From an uncultured Olsenella sp. (GTDB lineage Bacteria; Actinomycetota; Coriobacteriia; Coriobacteriales; Atopobiaceae), in assembly GCA_900540955.1 (NCBI GenBank), contig UQIF01000001.1, positions 310,001 through 374,000 on the forward strand: a DNA stretch of 64,000 nt, given 5' to 3'. Of the stretch, positions 17,613 through 25,907 are shown piece after piece; the stretch's first letter is position 1, and each line of letters opens with the position of its first letter. The notes beneath the pieces are model-generated. The model had not been told where the DNA came from and made no database searches. It saw nothing but the letters and a program-made list of their open reading frames with translations. Both the position numbers and the translations under genes were made by a program.

Positions 17613-19169
17613 ATGGGTATCGAGATCATCGTTGGCATAGTTTGCCTTGTGGTTGGTGCTGGCATCGCTTATGCAGTGCTGGCGGGACAGTCCAACTCTA
17701 AGGTTAAGACCGCGCAGGCTCAGGTTGAGAGCGCTCAGCTCGAAGCCGATCGCATCACTACCGAGGCTGCCCACCAGGCGGAAACCGCAAAGAAGGAAGC
17801 AGTTCTTGAGGCCAAGGAGCAGGTTCTCGCCATCAAGCAGGCCTCTGAGGCTGAAGAGAAGAAGCGCAAGGGCGAGCTTTCGTCCATGGAGAGCCGAATC
17901 ATGCAGCGCGAGGAGTCTCTCGACCGCCGAAACGAGGCTCTCGATCGCCGCGACCACCAGCTCTCGAGCCTTCAGGGCCAGCTCGACAAGCGTAAAATCG
18001 ATTTGGATGCTCTTGAGGCCAAGCACACCTCCGAGCTCGAGCGCATTGCAGGCCTCTCCAGCGAAGAAGCCCACACCGAGCTTCTCGACCGAGTGAGGGC
18101 GGATTCGGTTCGCGAGGAGGCACAGATTCTCCGCGAGAGCGAGCAGAATGTTCGCGCCCAGGCCGATAAGACTGCCAGGGAGATCATTTCCACGGCGATT
18201 CAACGTTGCGCAGCCGACCAGGCCGGCGAGATTACAGTGACCTCTGTTCACATCCCGTCCGACGACCTGAAGGGCCGCATTATCGGACGCGAAGGACGAA
18301 ATATCCGCACCTTCGAGCAGGTTTCTGGCGTGTCTCTTGTCATCGACGACACTCCCGAGACGGTTATTCTCTCAAGCTTCGACCCCGTTCGCCGCGAGAC
18401 CGCTCGAGTGGCGCTTGAGAACCTCATTGCCGACGGCAGGATTCACCCCGCTCGCATCGAGGAGCTCTACAAGAAGGCCGAGGCTCTCGTCAACGAGCGC
18501 GTCCGTGAGGCTGGCGAGCAGGCCGCCTTCGATGCCGGCATCCACGACCTTCATCCCGAGCTCGTAAAGACCCTCGGCGCGCTTCGTTACCGCACATCCT
18601 TCGGACAGAACGTTCTCACCCACTCTATCCAGGTTTCCGCTCTTTGCGGGATCATGGCTTCCGAGCTCGGTTTGGACGAGACCCCTGCCAAGCGAGCCGG
18701 CCTTCTTCACGACCTCGGCAAGGCTATTGACCACGAGGTTGAGGGCCCGCACGCGGTTATCGGAGCCGATCTTGCCCGTCGCTATGGCGAGCGCCCCGAG
18801 ATTGTCCACGCCATTGAGGCTCACCATGCCGATGTCGACCCCGACACCGTTCTTGATGTTCTGGTCCAGGCGGCAGACGCCATTTCCGCTGCTCGCCCGG
18901 GCGCACGCAGAGAGTCTGCTGAGAACTACATAAAGCGTCTTGAAAAGCTCGAGGAGATCTCCAACGCGCACGACGGCGTCGAGCGCACCTATGCCATGCA
19001 AGCTGGTCGCGAGCTTCACGTCATGGTCGAGCCCGAGAAGATCTCTGACGCCCAGGCAACCGTTCTCGCACACGATATCGCCAAGCAGATCGAGGACGAG
19101 ATGGAGTATCCCGGCCAGGTTCGCGTTGTCGTGATTCGCGAATCCCGGGCCATTGGCGTCGCGAAGTAG
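17613..19169 (+). CDS. rny: Ribonuclease Y
   Basis: RNase Y is a membrane-anchored endonuclease that starts mRNA decay. The 518-residue protein has one N-terminal membrane helix (about residues 4-24), a long coiled coil (about 30-200), a KH domain with GRIIGREGRN (about 220) and an HD domain with HDLGKAID (His366-Asp367). All family domains are complete. The HD metal pair and the KH GxxG loop are intact. It is followed after 6 nt by a GHKL ATPase gene and then spoVS, miaB, miaA and hflX. With pnp and rnj in the same window this gives a Firmicutes-like RNA decay set. Confidence 0.97.
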   Translation: MGIEIIVGIVCLVVGAGIAYAVLAGQSNSKVKTAQAQVESAQLEADRITTEAAHQAETAKKEAVLEAKEQVLAIKQASEAEEKKRKGELSSMESRIMQREESLDRRNEALDRRDHQLSSLQGQLDKRKIDLDALEAKHTSELERIAGLSSEEAHTELLDRVRADSVREEAQILRESEQNVRAQADKTAREIISTAIQRCAADQAGEITVTSVHIPSDDLKGRIIGREGRNIRTFEQVSGVSLVIDDTPETVILSSFDPVRRETARVALENLIADGRIHPARIEELYKKAEALVNERVREAGEQAAFDAGIHDLHPELVKTLGALRYRTSFGQNVLTHSIQVSALCGIMASELGLDETPAKRAGLLHDLGKAIDHEVEGPHAVIGADLARRYGERPEIVHAIEAHHADVDPDTVLDVLVQAADAISAARPGARRESAENYIKRLEKLEEISNAHDGVERTYAMQAGRELHVMVEPEKISDAQATVLAHDIAKQIEDEMEYPGQVRVVVIRESRAIGVAK

Positions 19170-19175
19170 CAAAAC

Positions 19176-20258
19176 ATGGGATCGGCCGATACAGACCTTT
19201 TAGGATTTGTCGCCTCAATGGGCGGCGAGCGTAGCCTTCGAGTCGAGGAGAACCTCGGCGAGGGCTACGTTCGTCTTCGTGTTGCTGAGGCCGAGAGGCG
19301 CCAGGCGAAGCATGATATTCGATGCATTGAGGATGTTGTCATCGAGATGCTACGAAACTCTCGCGACGCTGGTGCGAAACACATCTACGTTGCCACTTCA
19401 CGTGAAGGCGATCTTCGAACACTCGTGATTCTGGATGACGGCTCGGGAATCCCCGAGGACATGCAATCACGTGTGTTCGAGGCTCGTGTCACCTCTAAGC
19501 TCGAGAGCGTGCACATGGACCGCTGGGGCGTCCATGGCAGGGGTATGGCGCTCTATTCGGTCAAGGAGAACTCCCTTTCTGCCGAGGTTGTATCAAGCGG
19601 TGTGGGCAAAGGCAGCTCCATCCGAGTCACTACGAGCGCCACGGCCCTTTCGGAGAGGACCGACCAGTCCACCTGGCCCTCCACGACCGTAGACGAGAAA
19701 GGTCAGCTCATTTGCGAGCGGGGGCCGCACAACATCATTCGGACCTGCTGTGAGTTTGCCATCGAGGAACGGGCGGTTTGCGAGGTCTATATCGGATCTC
19801 CGGCCGAGATCGCCGCAACCGCTCGCGTCAAGGCCGCAAAAACGGTCGGAGCCTCTGACCTTATGTTCCTCGACGACCTTTCGGCGCTTCCCGTTCTCGA
19901 GAGACTCCGCGCTGCGGCCGATGCCTCCGAGCTCAAGCGCGTGAGCGAGAGCCTTGGCCTCGACATGAGCGAGAGGACTGCCCACAGAATCCTTTCCGGT
20001 CAGGTTAAACCTCAGCGCAGCGTGATAGCGAGGCTTACGCATCGCGCTGGTCCCAAGGTTCCTAAGGACGTTGATATCACGCGCGATCACAGAGGCCTTA
20101 GACTTTCCAAAGAGGACTGCGCGGACTTCTCGAGGGCCATGGAGCGTGGTTTCGCCGAACTTGCAGAGAAGTACTACCTCCAGTTGACGGACGCCCCTAA
20201 GGTGAGGGTCGGAAAAGGAAAGATTACCGTTACCTTTGATTTAGAGCAAATCGATTAA
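19176..20258 (+). CDS. GHKL-fold ATPase of unknown role
   Basis: The 360-residue protein has a Bergerat (GHKL) ATP-binding domain in its first half. The N box is E57 to N61 (EMLRNSRDAGA), the G1 box is DDGSGIP (87-93), and the G2-like lid GRGMALYSV is at 121-129. There is no histidine-kinase dimerisation domain, receiver domain or membrane segment, and no MutL or topoisomerase transducer motif that I recognise. The C-terminal half (about 220-360) is unfamiliar; residues near 268-290 could form a helix-turn-helix. It starts 6 nt after rny and precedes spoVS, so a role linked to RNA decay or to SpoVS is possible but unproven. It could also be a diverged Hsp90- or MutL-like ATPase. Confidence 0.75.
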   Translation: MGSADTDLLGFVASMGGERSLRVEENLGEGYVRLRVAEAERRQAKHDIRCIEDVVIEMLRNSRDAGAKHIYVATSREGDLRTLVILDDGSGIPEDMQSRVFEARVTSKLESVHMDRWGVHGRGMALYSVKENSLSAEVVSSGVGKGSSIRVTTSATALSERTDQSTWPSTTVDEKGQLICERGPHNIIRTCCEFAIEERAVCEVYIGSPAEIAATARVKAAKTVGASDLMFLDDLSALPVLERLRAAADASELKRVSESLGLDMSERTAHRILSGQVKPQRSVIARLTHRAGPKVPKDVDITRDHRGLRLSKEDCADFSRAMERGFAELAEKYYLQLTDAPKVRVGKGKITVTFDLEQID

Positions 20259-20370
20259 TTTTTTACAAGGTCCCACTCTTTCCAAACATGCGTTTTACCA
20301 GTAGAATATGCCCAGCTAAACGCAGCCTGACTAAATACCAATGATAAAAAACGCACCAGGAGCGCACTAC

Positions 20371-20682
20371 ATGGACTACCTGAAGGTCTCCAGCAAGTCA
20401 TCGCCGGCATCGGTTGCCGGCGCTATCGCCGGTCTTGTAAAGGACGGCGAACCGGTCAATATCCAGTGCGTTGGCGCTGGCGCCGTAAACCAGGCAATAA
20501 AGGCTGTTGCCATTGCCAGAGGTTTCCTGATTCCTACTGGGCTTGATATCTCCTGCGCTCCAACTTTCTCTGATATCTCCATTGGCGGCGAGAGCAGGAC
20601 CGCTATTCGCCTTGCCGTGTACGTTCATCGCATCCAGGCTCCCGGCGTTTCCGCCGACGCGGCCGCTAACTTCGCTTCATAG
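20371..20682 (+). CDS. spoVS: Stage V sporulation protein S (SpoVS)-like protein
   Basis: SpoVS is a small Alba-like-fold protein needed for late sporulation in Bacillus but also found in many non-sporulating lineages, where its role is unknown. The 103-residue product matches the family closely (YLKVSSKSSP, GAGAVNQAIKAVAIARGFL). I start at 20371 (MDYLKVSS) with AGGAG upstream; an ATG at 20341 would add 10 atypical residues. It is about 15 residues longer than Bacillus SpoVS at the C-terminus. It is flanked by the GHKL ATPase gene and miaB. Confidence 0.9.
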   Translation: MDYLKVSSKSSPASVAGAIAGLVKDGEPVNIQCVGAGAVNQAIKAVAIARGFLIPTGLDISCAPTFSDISIGGESRTAIRLAVYVHRIQAPGVSADAAANFAS

Positions 20683-20691
20683 GAACGGTTA

Positions 20692-22050
20692 ATGAATTCT
20701 CTAGTCGGTAAAACCTATTATGTAAAAACCTTCGGCTGCCAGATGAATCTTCACGATTCAGAGCGTGTTGAGGGGCTCCTTGAGCAGAACGGCTGCATTT
20801 GCGTGCCTGAACCCGAGCAGGCGGATATTGTTGTCTTCATGACATGCTGCGTCAGGGAGAACGCGGACCAGCGCCTCTATGGGCAGGCGTCGGCCATGGT
20901 GAGCGCTCCAAAGCCTCCTTGCGGAAAACGCGTGGTCGCCATCGGCGGCTGCATTGCTCAACGCGATGGCGAGAAAATTCGTGAGCATATTCCTACCGCA
21001 GATGTTGTTTTCGGGACGAGTGCGCTCGCCAGTCTCCCTGGTCTTCTTGAGGAGGCTTTTGCAGATTACGGTAAAAGCGTTGAGGTCGATACTCTTGAGG
21101 AGGGCCGAGGATTCTCCTGCGACCTGCCCAGCCGTCGCGCACAGAAGTTCCACGCATGGGTCCCCATCATGACGGGATGCAACAACTTCTGCACTTACTG
21201 CATTGTCCCTTATGTTCGCGGCCGCGAGAAAAGCCGCACCATTGAGGCAGTGGTGGGGGAGTGCAAGAAACTTGTGGCCGACGGTGTGCGAGAGATTACG
21301 CTTCTAGGTCAGAACGTCAACTCGTACGGTCGCAACATATATGGCGAGCCCAAGTTCGCTGAGCTGCTTCGCGAAATCTCGACCACGGGAATCGAGCGAG
21401 TTCGCTTCACTTCCTCGAATCCCCACGACCTTACCGACGAGACTATTTCCGCAATGGCGGAGCTTCCATGCGTCATGCCTCATCTTCACCTTGCCGTGCA
21501 GAGCGGTTCCACTCGCGTTCTCAAGGCGATGAACCGTAAGTACACGCGAGAGCAGTACCTTGGGCTTGTTGGGCGTCTAAAGGCCGCCATGCCTGATCTC
21601 GCCCTTTCTACCGATATAATCGTCGGTTTCCCAGGCGAGACCGAGGAAGATTTCAAAGATACGCTTTCGCTCGTGAAGGAAGCCGCTTTCTCGAGCGCCT
21701 ATACCTTCATATACTCACCTCGCCCCGGCACCCCGGCGGCAAAGATTGTCGACGACACCCCTCACGAAGTCATTCAAGACCGTTTCGATCGCCTGGCTGA
21801 TCTGGTGGCGGAGCAAGCACACGACGCAAATCAGGGCGACTTGGGCAAAACCGTCTCGGTTCTCGTCGAAGGCTCCTCGAAGCGCGACGACTCCGTTATG
21901 GTTGGGCACAGCGAGAAAATGCGCACCGTGCACTTCTCGCTTCCTGACGGGGCGGATCCCGAAGATTACGTCGGCAAGATCTGTAATGTGAAAGTTGAAG
22001 AAGCGCGTACCTGGTATCTGCGCGGCAAGATTGAGGGCGACCCTCGATGA
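20692..22050 (+). CDS. miaB: tRNA-2-methylthio-N6-dimethylallyladenosine synthase
   Basis: MiaB adds a methylthio group to isopentenyl-adenosine at tRNA position 37, the step after MiaA. The 452-residue protein has the N-terminal iron-sulfur domain (KTFGCQMNLHDSE, two more cysteines), the radical SAM motif CNNFCTYC and a C-terminal TRAM domain. The stop overlaps the miaA start by 4 nt (ATGA), so the two tRNA modification genes are translationally coupled. The gene starts 9 nt after spoVS. Confidence 0.97.
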   Translation: MNSLVGKTYYVKTFGCQMNLHDSERVEGLLEQNGCICVPEPEQADIVVFMTCCVRENADQRLYGQASAMVSAPKPPCGKRVVAIGGCIAQRDGEKIREHIPTADVVFGTSALASLPGLLEEAFADYGKSVEVDTLEEGRGFSCDLPSRRAQKFHAWVPIMTGCNNFCTYCIVPYVRGREKSRTIEAVVGECKKLVADGVREITLLGQNVNSYGRNIYGEPKFAELLREISTTGIERVRFTSSNPHDLTDETISAMAELPCVMPHLHLAVQSGSTRVLKAMNRKYTREQYLGLVGRLKAAMPDLALSTDIIVGFPGETEEDFKDTLSLVKEAAFSSAYTFIYSPRPGTPAAKIVDDTPHEVIQDRFDRLADLVAEQAHDANQGDLGKTVSVLVEGSSKRDDSVMVGHSEKMRTVHFSLPDGADPEDYVGKICNVKVEEARTWYLRGKIEGDPR

Positions 22051-22988
22051 CCTTGCCGGGACCTGTAATCGCCCTTGTGGGGCCAACAGCTTCTGGCAAA
22101 AGCTCGCTATCCGAAGCCGTCGCTACCCATCTCGGCGGCGAGGTTGTATCGGTTGACTCTATGCAGGTGTACCGCGGGATGGATATCGGCACCGCAAAGA
22201 CTCCCGCGTGCAAACGAAATGTACCGCTCAGAATGGTGGACATTTGCGACCCTTGCGATGATTACTCGGTCCAGCAATTCCAAATAAGTTGCCGAGATTG
22301 CGTTGACGGTCTTTTAGATTCCGGAAGACCCGCGATTCTATGCGGAGGTACTGGGCTCTATTTAGATTCCGTAATCGATGAGATGAACTTCCCATCTGGA
22401 GAGAAGGGCGATCAGGCTCGATCTCGCTACGAATCCTTGCTCGAAACGAATGGCTCCGAAGCGCTCCATGAGCTTCTGAAGGATAGGGATCCCGATAGCG
22501 CGGCTCTGATTCATCCCAATAACTCTCGAAGAGTAATCCGAGCGCTTGAGTTGCTCGATGAAGGCAAAAGCTATGCCGCGCACCATGAGGGCCTTCTCAA
22601 AAGGACCCCTCATTATGATGCGCGCATCTGGGCCATCACCATGGACAGAGAGCGTCTCTATACACGCATAAACGCCCGAGTCGACAAGATGATCACCCTG
22701 GGCCTGGTTGATGAGGTCACACGCCTGCGCACTGCCGGTTTATCTAAAGAACGTACTGCAGGTCAGGCAATTGGCTATAAAGAAATCCTTGATTACCTCG
22801 ATGGTCTTATTTCGATTGACTATGCCATCGAGCTTATCAAAGCCCGAACAAGGCGCTATGCAAAAAGACAACTGTCTTGGCTACGTCGCGATGGACGCGC
22901 CAAATGGCTCGACTACGATAGGATTAGTGAGGCGGAAGCCCTGAAACTAATCGTAGATGATTTTCGTAAAGCCAAGGAGGCAAGGTAG
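22047..22988 (+). CDS. miaA: tRNA dimethylallyltransferase
   Basis: MiaA transfers the isopentenyl group from dimethylallyl diphosphate to adenosine 37 of tRNAs reading codons that start with U. The 313-residue protein has the P-loop GPTASGKS, the DSMQVYRGMDIGTAK motif that places the substrate, and the GTGLYLDSV and AGQAIGYKE motifs. Length is normal. It overlaps miaB by 4 nt. The dimethylallyl diphosphate substrate is supplied by the IspH pathway, whose gene is at 55467. Confidence 0.97.
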   Translation: MTLPGPVIALVGPTASGKSSLSEAVATHLGGEVVSVDSMQVYRGMDIGTAKTPACKRNVPLRMVDICDPCDDYSVQQFQISCRDCVDGLLDSGRPAILCGGTGLYLDSVIDEMNFPSGEKGDQARSRYESLLETNGSEALHELLKDRDPDSAALIHPNNSRRVIRALELLDEGKSYAAHHEGLLKRTPHYDARIWAITMDRERLYTRINARVDKMITLGLVDEVTRLRTAGLSKERTAGQAIGYKEILDYLDGLISIDYAIELIKARTRRYAKRQLSWLRRDGRAKWLDYDRISEAEALKLIVDDFRKAKEAR

Positions 22989-22989
22989 C

Positions 22990-24306
22990 GTGGGTCGTTT
23001 TAAGCCGTTCGAGACCGCTCCTGTTCCCGAGAGGGCGATTCTTGTCGGTGTTGACCGCGGCGGCTCAAAATGGAGCTGCGACGATTCTTTGGCTGAGCTG
23101 GCGCGTCTTGCCGAAACTGACGGGGCTGTTGTCGTCTTGATAATGAAGCAAAGGCTCGACGCCCCGATTCCAAAGACTTTCATTGGTAAAGGTAAAGTCG
23201 AGGAACTCGTAAGCTATGTAAAGAATCTCGACGCTGACATTGTCATTTTTGATGACGAACTAACTCCATCCCAGCAGTCAAATCTTGAGCGTGCTGTTGG
23301 TGAACCGGTCAAAATCATAGACCGTACAGCCCTGATCCTTGATATCTTTGGTGAGCACGCTAAAACAAAAGAAGGACGTCTCCAGGTCCAACTTGCTCAA
23401 CTTCAGTATGTGCTTCCACGCCTTCGGGGTATGTGGAGCCATTTGGTTGGCGAGCAGACCCGAGGTGGCATCGGCAGTCGTTTCGGCCAGGGAGAAAGCC
23501 AGCTTGAGGTAGATAGGCGCCTTATCCGCGACCGCATTTCCACGCTTCGCAAAGAGCTGGCAGCGCTCGAGAAACGTCGTTGCGTCCAGAGCAAGGCGCG
23601 CTGGGATTCCGGCGTTTACCGCGTTTCTCTTGTTGGATATACAAATGCGGGCAAGTCGTCGCTGCTTAATCGGCTCACGGGTGCGGGCGTCTATGCCAGA
23701 GATGAGTTGTTCGCGACGCTCGACCCGACTACCCGTTCTCTTGTTTTGGAAGAAGGCCGCAAGCTGACGCTGACCGACACGGTCGGGTTCATCCAGAAGC
23801 TGCCCACTACGCTAGTAGAATCATTCAAATCAACGCTAGCCGAGGCTCGCGCTGCAGACTTGCTTCTTCTTGTAGTTGACGCCTCGGATCAACGTTGGCG
23901 GGACCAGATGGCTGCAGTCGTCGAAATCTTAAGGGACATCGATTCTGATGGGATTAAACGGGTGCTTGTTCTCAATAAGATCGACCTGTTGACTCAAGAA
24001 CAAAGACTTGCCCTTAAGACGGAGAATCCAGACGCTGTTTTAGTGTCTGCCGAAGACGGCGCCGGTATCAATAATCTTTTATACCGAATCGGTAAAGAGG
24101 CGTCTGAGGGCGATGAGACCATCACCGCCTTGATTCCCTACAGCAAGGGACTCCTGCTGAAGATGTGTCATGAGCGATGCCAGGTTATCCGAGAGCGTTA
24201 TGTAGATGAAGGCCTATTGGCAACTTTAAAGGCATCTGAGCGTATGAGAGCGACGCTTGAGCCATACCGCGTAGACGATGGCCTAGAAAGCAACGCCGCT
24301 CAGTAA
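22990..24306 (+). CDS. hflX: Ribosome-associated GTPase HflX
   Basis: HflX is a GTPase that splits stalled or stressed ribosomes. The 438-residue protein has the N-terminal HflX domain with the GGIGSRFGQGESQLEVDRR motif, then the G domain: G1 GYTNAGKSSLLN, G3 DTVGF, G4 NKID, and a C-terminal extension. I chose the GTG at 22990, one base after the miaA stop and a few bases after an AAGGAGGCAAGG site, over an upstream start inside miaA. Its last 24 nt overlap the convergent membrane protein gene on the other strand. Confidence 0.95.
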   Translation: MGRFKPFETAPVPERAILVGVDRGGSKWSCDDSLAELARLAETDGAVVVLIMKQRLDAPIPKTFIGKGKVEELVSYVKNLDADIVIFDDELTPSQQSNLERAVGEPVKIIDRTALILDIFGEHAKTKEGRLQVQLAQLQYVLPRLRGMWSHLVGEQTRGGIGSRFGQGESQLEVDRRLIRDRISTLRKELAALEKRRCVQSKARWDSGVYRVSLVGYTNAGKSSLLNRLTGAGVYARDELFATLDPTTRSLVLEEGRKLTLTDTVGFIQKLPTTLVESFKSTLAEARAADLLLLVVDASDQRWRDQMAAVVEILRDIDSDGIKRVLVLNKIDLLTQEQRLALKTENPDAVLVSAEDGAGINNLLYRIGKEASEGDETITALIPYSKGLLLKMCHERCQVIRERYVDEGLLATLKASERMRATLEPYRVDDGLESNAAQ

Positions 24307-25056
24307 AAGCAGCACAGGTTGATGAACCACATACACTGCTAGTGCGTGCCTGCCGATAAACTCAAGGGGCGGGCAAGAGATCTTATCTAATGGTTGCGGG
24401 GTTCTCGCGTTGCGTAATATGGGACCGGCAACAGAACCAGCCAGAAACAAAAGCGAATAGGGGAGAAGCGGATAGTAGTCCCCAGACGAAAAATTGGGAC
24501 CCGGAAAGCCAAGCCAAGAAATCCATCCGGTCGAGTAAAGATTTGCCGGAAGATCAATTTTCAGACTACCCAACTGGAGATATCCATTAGGGAGCTTTAA
24601 CATAAATAGGAATAGGAAGACGAGGGCCACTAATGGCACAGTGCCTCTTGGTTCGATGCGAAGCTTATGAAGAATCGCGAACAGAAACGTTGACGCCGAC
24701 ATGCAGAAGATGATCCCAAAAGAGATCGGTATATCAACTGCAGCAATATAGGTAACAACCCAAATAAGGAAAGCAACGAACCCATACTTGATGGCACGCT
24801 TAAAGTTATTGAGCGAGTACGAGCACATGATGCCGGCAAGAAACAGAAATGTCCAAGAAATGCTTGCACGCCAAATATCCTCAAAAGGCGGTTTGAACCA
24901 CGGCAGATCAACACCGGCCAACTCAACTAAATCGTAACAGTAGTGAAAGCCGACCATCGAGACAACGCAGAGCCCACGTATAACGTCATACACATGGACC
25001 CTGCGTTGGGCACCGCGGCTCTTTGACTGATTGTTTGCAGGCAATTTTTCAATCAT
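24283..25056 (-). CDS. DUF1624 / heparan-glucosaminide acetyltransferase-like membrane protein
   Basis: A 257-residue integral membrane protein with about seven hydrophobic helices. The N-terminal motif DVIRGLCVVSMVGFHYCYDL matches the DUF1624 (COG3503) family, which is related to the catalytic domain of lysosomal heparan-alpha-glucosaminide N-acetyltransferase and more distantly to acyltransferase 3. The RG and the following His are the conserved residues. It probably acylates a surface sugar, but no substrate is known. It starts 2 nt after the lexA stop and is likely co-transcribed with it, which would make it SOS-linked. Its 3' end overlaps the end of hflX on the opposite strand. Confidence 0.8.
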   Translation of the reverse strand: MIEKLPANNQSKSRGAQRRVHVYDVIRGLCVVSMVGFHYCYDLVELAGVDLPWFKPPFEDIWRASISWTFLFLAGIMCSYSLNNFKRAIKYGFVAFLIWVVTYIAAVDIPISFGIIFCMSASTFLFAILHKLRIEPRGTVPLVALVFLFLFMLKLPNGYLQLGSLKIDLPANLYSTGWISWLGFPGPNFSSGDYYPLLPYSLLFLAGSVAGPILRNARTPQPLDKISCPPLEFIGRHALAVYVVHQPVLLLLSGVAF

Positions 25057-25058
25057 AG

Positions 25059-25709
25059 CTATGAAACAGAACGGATCAGCGCCGTCACCTTACCGATAAT
25101 CGTAGGGTTTTCAGCATAAATCGGTGCCATGGCATCGTTTTCAGGCTGCAATCTGATCCTATCTTTTTCGCGGTAAAAGGTCTTTACGGTGGCCGAATCA
25201 TCTATAAGGGCGACGACAATCTCGCCATTATGAGCGTCACTTTGCTCTTTGACGACAATATAATCGCCGTCAAAGATCCCAGCATTAATCATCGACTCAC
25301 CGCGAACTCGAAGAATAAAGGAGCTCGAGTCGCCGACAATGCTCGTAGGAAGCGAAAGCGTCTCCTCCACGTTCTGCTCAGCAAGAATTGGAGTGCCGGC
25401 GGCAACGCAGCCTACAAGAGGCAAAGAAATGATGTTGTTGTTCGCATCCAGGCTGACCGTAGCCAGCTTATCTGAGGATTCTCCAGATTCCTCTGGCACA
25501 ACTTCGATAGTGCGAGGTTTCTTTGGATCGCGCTTGATATACCCAGCCGTCTCCAGGGCCTTAAGGTGCATATGGACCGTCGAGGGACTTGCGAGACCGA
25601 CCGCAGCACCGATTTCGCGCACTGAAGGCGGATAGCTATGTTCTTGCGTGTAGGCACAAATGAACTCGTAAATAGCGAGTTGACGCTTCCCGATTTTCCC
25701 ATTTGCCAT
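25059..25709 (-). CDS. lexA: SOS repressor LexA
   Basis: LexA represses DNA-damage genes and cleaves itself when RecA filaments form. The 216-residue protein has an N-terminal winged helix, the Ala104-Gly105 cleavage site, and the catalytic Ser139 (GESM) and Lys176 (TVKTFYRE) of the S24 peptidase domain. I start at the ATG 25709 (MANGKIGKRQ), preceded by AAAGGAGG; the open frame begins 54 nt earlier through the promoter. It is divergent from a LysM protein gene across a region with several LexA-like boxes, implying autoregulation. Confidence 0.98.
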   Translation of the reverse strand: MANGKIGKRQLAIYEFICAYTQEHSYPPSVREIGAAVGLASPSTVHMHLKALETAGYIKRDPKKPRTIEVVPEESGESSDKLATVSLDANNNIISLPLVGCVAAGTPILAEQNVEETLSLPTSIVGDSSSFILRVRGESMINAGIFDGDYIVVKEQSDAHNGEIVVALIDDSATVKTFYREKDRIRLQPENDAMAPIYAENPTIIGKVTALIRSVS

Positions 25710-25734
25710 GGCTGCCTCCTTTGTCCGTGCGACT

Positions 25735-25763
25735 ATGCTACCGCAAACATTTGTTTTCTGCAA
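25735..25763 (-). promoter_or_regulatory. lexA promoter with LexA box
   Basis: On the minus strand, TTGCAG (25763-25758) and TAGCAT (25740-25735) are separated by 17 nt. The palindrome AAACATTTGTTT (25745-25756) fills the spacer. A second box, AAACGAGCGTTC (25762-25773), overlaps the -35. Confidence 0.75.
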
Positions 25764-25781
25764 ACGAGCGTTCGATTTCTA

Positions 25782-25840
25782 TTGACGCAAACAGATGTCC
25801 GTTATAGGATACATACAGATGTACTAGCGAACAGAGGTAC
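25782..25840 (+). promoter_or_regulatory. Promoter of the LysM gene with LexA-like boxes
   Basis: TTGACG (25782-25787) and TAGGAT (25805-25810) are spaced by 17 nt. The box AAACAGATGTCC (25789-25800) lies between them. Two more half-conserved boxes follow: ATACAGATGTAC (25813-25824) and GAACAGAGGTAC (25829-25840), both around or just after the expected start point. Confidence 0.7.
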
Positions 25841-25907
25841 GTAACGTATTCCTGTCCCAACCTATTCGTATAAATGAGGCAATCCAAACAAACGGAAAGG
25901 TCTCACC

